This document shows positions 31,437 through 32,405 of a DNA stretch of 32,405 bases, piece after piece. Made by a program: the position numbers and the translations under genes. The first letter of the stretch is position 1. Each line of letters opens with the position of its first letter. The DNA is from Lingula anatina. Its lineage: Eukaryota > Brachiopoda > Lingulata > Lingulida > Lingulidae. The stretch covers positions 142,738-175,142 of the forward strand of contig NW_019775872.1 of assembly GCF_001039355.2 (NCBI RefSeq). The letters are read 5' to 3'. A model generated the notes under the pieces. The model ran no database searches. It saw only the letters and a program-made list of their open reading frames with translations, and was not told the DNA's origin.

Positions 31437-31820
31437 CCAGGGTTCATACAGGCTTGAAAAGTGTGCAAATCAGCTTTGTGCCTTGAATACTAAATAAAAT
31501 ACTAAATAAAATTGCAAATGCCTTTGAAAAGGGCTTGTTTTCCATCATTTTTGCGTTTGAAAAGTACTTGAATTTATCAAAATTATTTTAAACTTGTAGT
31601 TTTTGACCTGAAGAAACAATCATCTTATTTAAATCTTTCAATGTTTTGTAGTAGTTTCATTAATTTTGTTTCACCATCAATGTATCAACATACAAAGTTT
31701 ATGCCAAATATGAAGCCCTTTTCACTTTGATTTGTACACTTACAACAGCAAGTTGCCCTCGTTTAGGAAAAAAATGAAAAGTACTTGAATTAGAGTTTCA
31801 AAGATCCTTGAATTTGTTCT
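31437..31820. repeat. Probable interspersed repeat relic
   Basis: The phrase TTGAAAAGT recurs (31453, 31557) and GAAAAGTACTTGAATT occurs at about 31559 and 31776. The stretch opens with AGGGTTCATACAGGCTTGAA and ends with GATCCTTGAATTTG. This pattern is like dispersed repeats seen in many animal genomes, but the limits are uncertain. Confidence 0.4.
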
Positions 31821-31848
31821 TGGTGTTGCTATGCAAACCACAATTCCC

Positions 31849-32405
31849 TTTTTATGTACAGACACAGATGTGTCTGTACATATAGCCATCACCTGCGTCT
31901 GTCGTCGTCGTCGCCGTGCACTTTTACCGATAACACGATAAGTGGAAAACTGTTTTTCATTTCAGCTTGAAACTTACAGAATTGATAAATATTTATAATA
32001 CGCAGGTCAAGTTCGAAAATCAGCATGATCGGGTCACTTGTAGGGAAGTTATGCTGTTTTTATGTACAGACACAGATGTGTCTGTACATATAGCCATCAC
32101 CTGCGTCTGTCGTCGTCGCCGTGCACTTTGACCACCGATAACACGATAAGTAAAAAACCGTTTTACCTTTTGGCTTGAAACTTACAGAACTGATGAGCTT
32201 TCATAATATGCAGGTCAAGTTCGAAAATCAGCATGATATGGCCATCTATATGGAAGTTATGCTGTTTTTTCACTTTTTTCAGCATATATGCAACACCGAT
32301 AACACGATTAGTGAAAAACCGTTTTACCTTTTGGCTCGAAACTTATGGAACTAATGAATATACATAATACACAGGTCAAGTTCGAAAATCAGCATGATCG
32401 GGCCA
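31849..32405 (+). repeat. ~208-bp tandem array with hairpin and GTC run
   Basis: About two and two-thirds units, continuing past the window edge. Units 1 and 2 each start with the palindrome TGTACAGACACA-GA-TGTGTCTGTACA (31855-31880 and 32063-32088), then a (GTC)n run. All units share ACCGATAACACGAT, GAAACTTA and CAGGTCAAGTTCGAAAATCA. Unit 3 lacks the palindrome and the GTC run. No coding function is evident. Confidence 0.85.

Noticed and set aside
31855-32088. CRISPR-like array in the terminal repeats
   Set aside because: Units are about 208 bp with related sequence throughout, not short repeats with unique spacers, and the context is an animal genome.

Overview
The window is nuclear DNA from an animal, AT-rich, with spliced genes separated by long repeat-filled spacers. 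Introns have GT/AG borders. LINE relics, MITE-like elements and microsatellites are scattered throughout. The gene set (metazoan CDK1, a TspanC8 tetraspanin, an IFI6/IFI27-family protein) and repeat style suggest a marine invertebrate. A hemichordate, amphioxus, echinoderm or mollusc is possible, but I cannot fix the species from sequence alone.

Layout: 1-6300 has no intact gene that I can see. It holds a MITE-like element (131-339), a second small inverted-terminus element (1142-1310), a dispersed repeat (3581-3821), a fold-back element followed by a 139-bp near-perfect palindrome (about 4181-4580), and a decayed LINE ORF2 tail (5738-6240). 6355-7821 (+) is a two-exon IFI6/IFI27-family gene whose 3' flank is a 49-bp minisatellite. 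20121-10389 (-) is an eight-exon TspanC8 tetraspanin (271 aa); its 5.9-kb first intron holds two abutting LINE tails (16283-14936) and a 0.7-kb duplication around a single N. From a shared, CRE-containing intergenic region, 20363-24534 (+) encodes a small unrecognised membrane protein whose 3' exon region is scrambled in this assembly. 26749-29894 (+) is a complete CDK1 gene of 299 codons in seven coding exons, with a second copy of exon 6. The last 0.6 kb is a tandem array of about 208-bp units with a hairpin in two of them.

The strongest unexplained signal is structural. Each of the three single-N positions (17842, 24400, 29133) sits at the edge of a local duplication of nearby sequence. 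In two of the three cases a gene model is damaged if the sequence is read literally. Unmerged haplotypes or faulty gap closure are the simplest explanation. I found no clearly novel biological system. The most useful leads are the divergent promoter, the unrecognised membrane protein, the TTAA-flanked nonautonomous element and the long palindrome.
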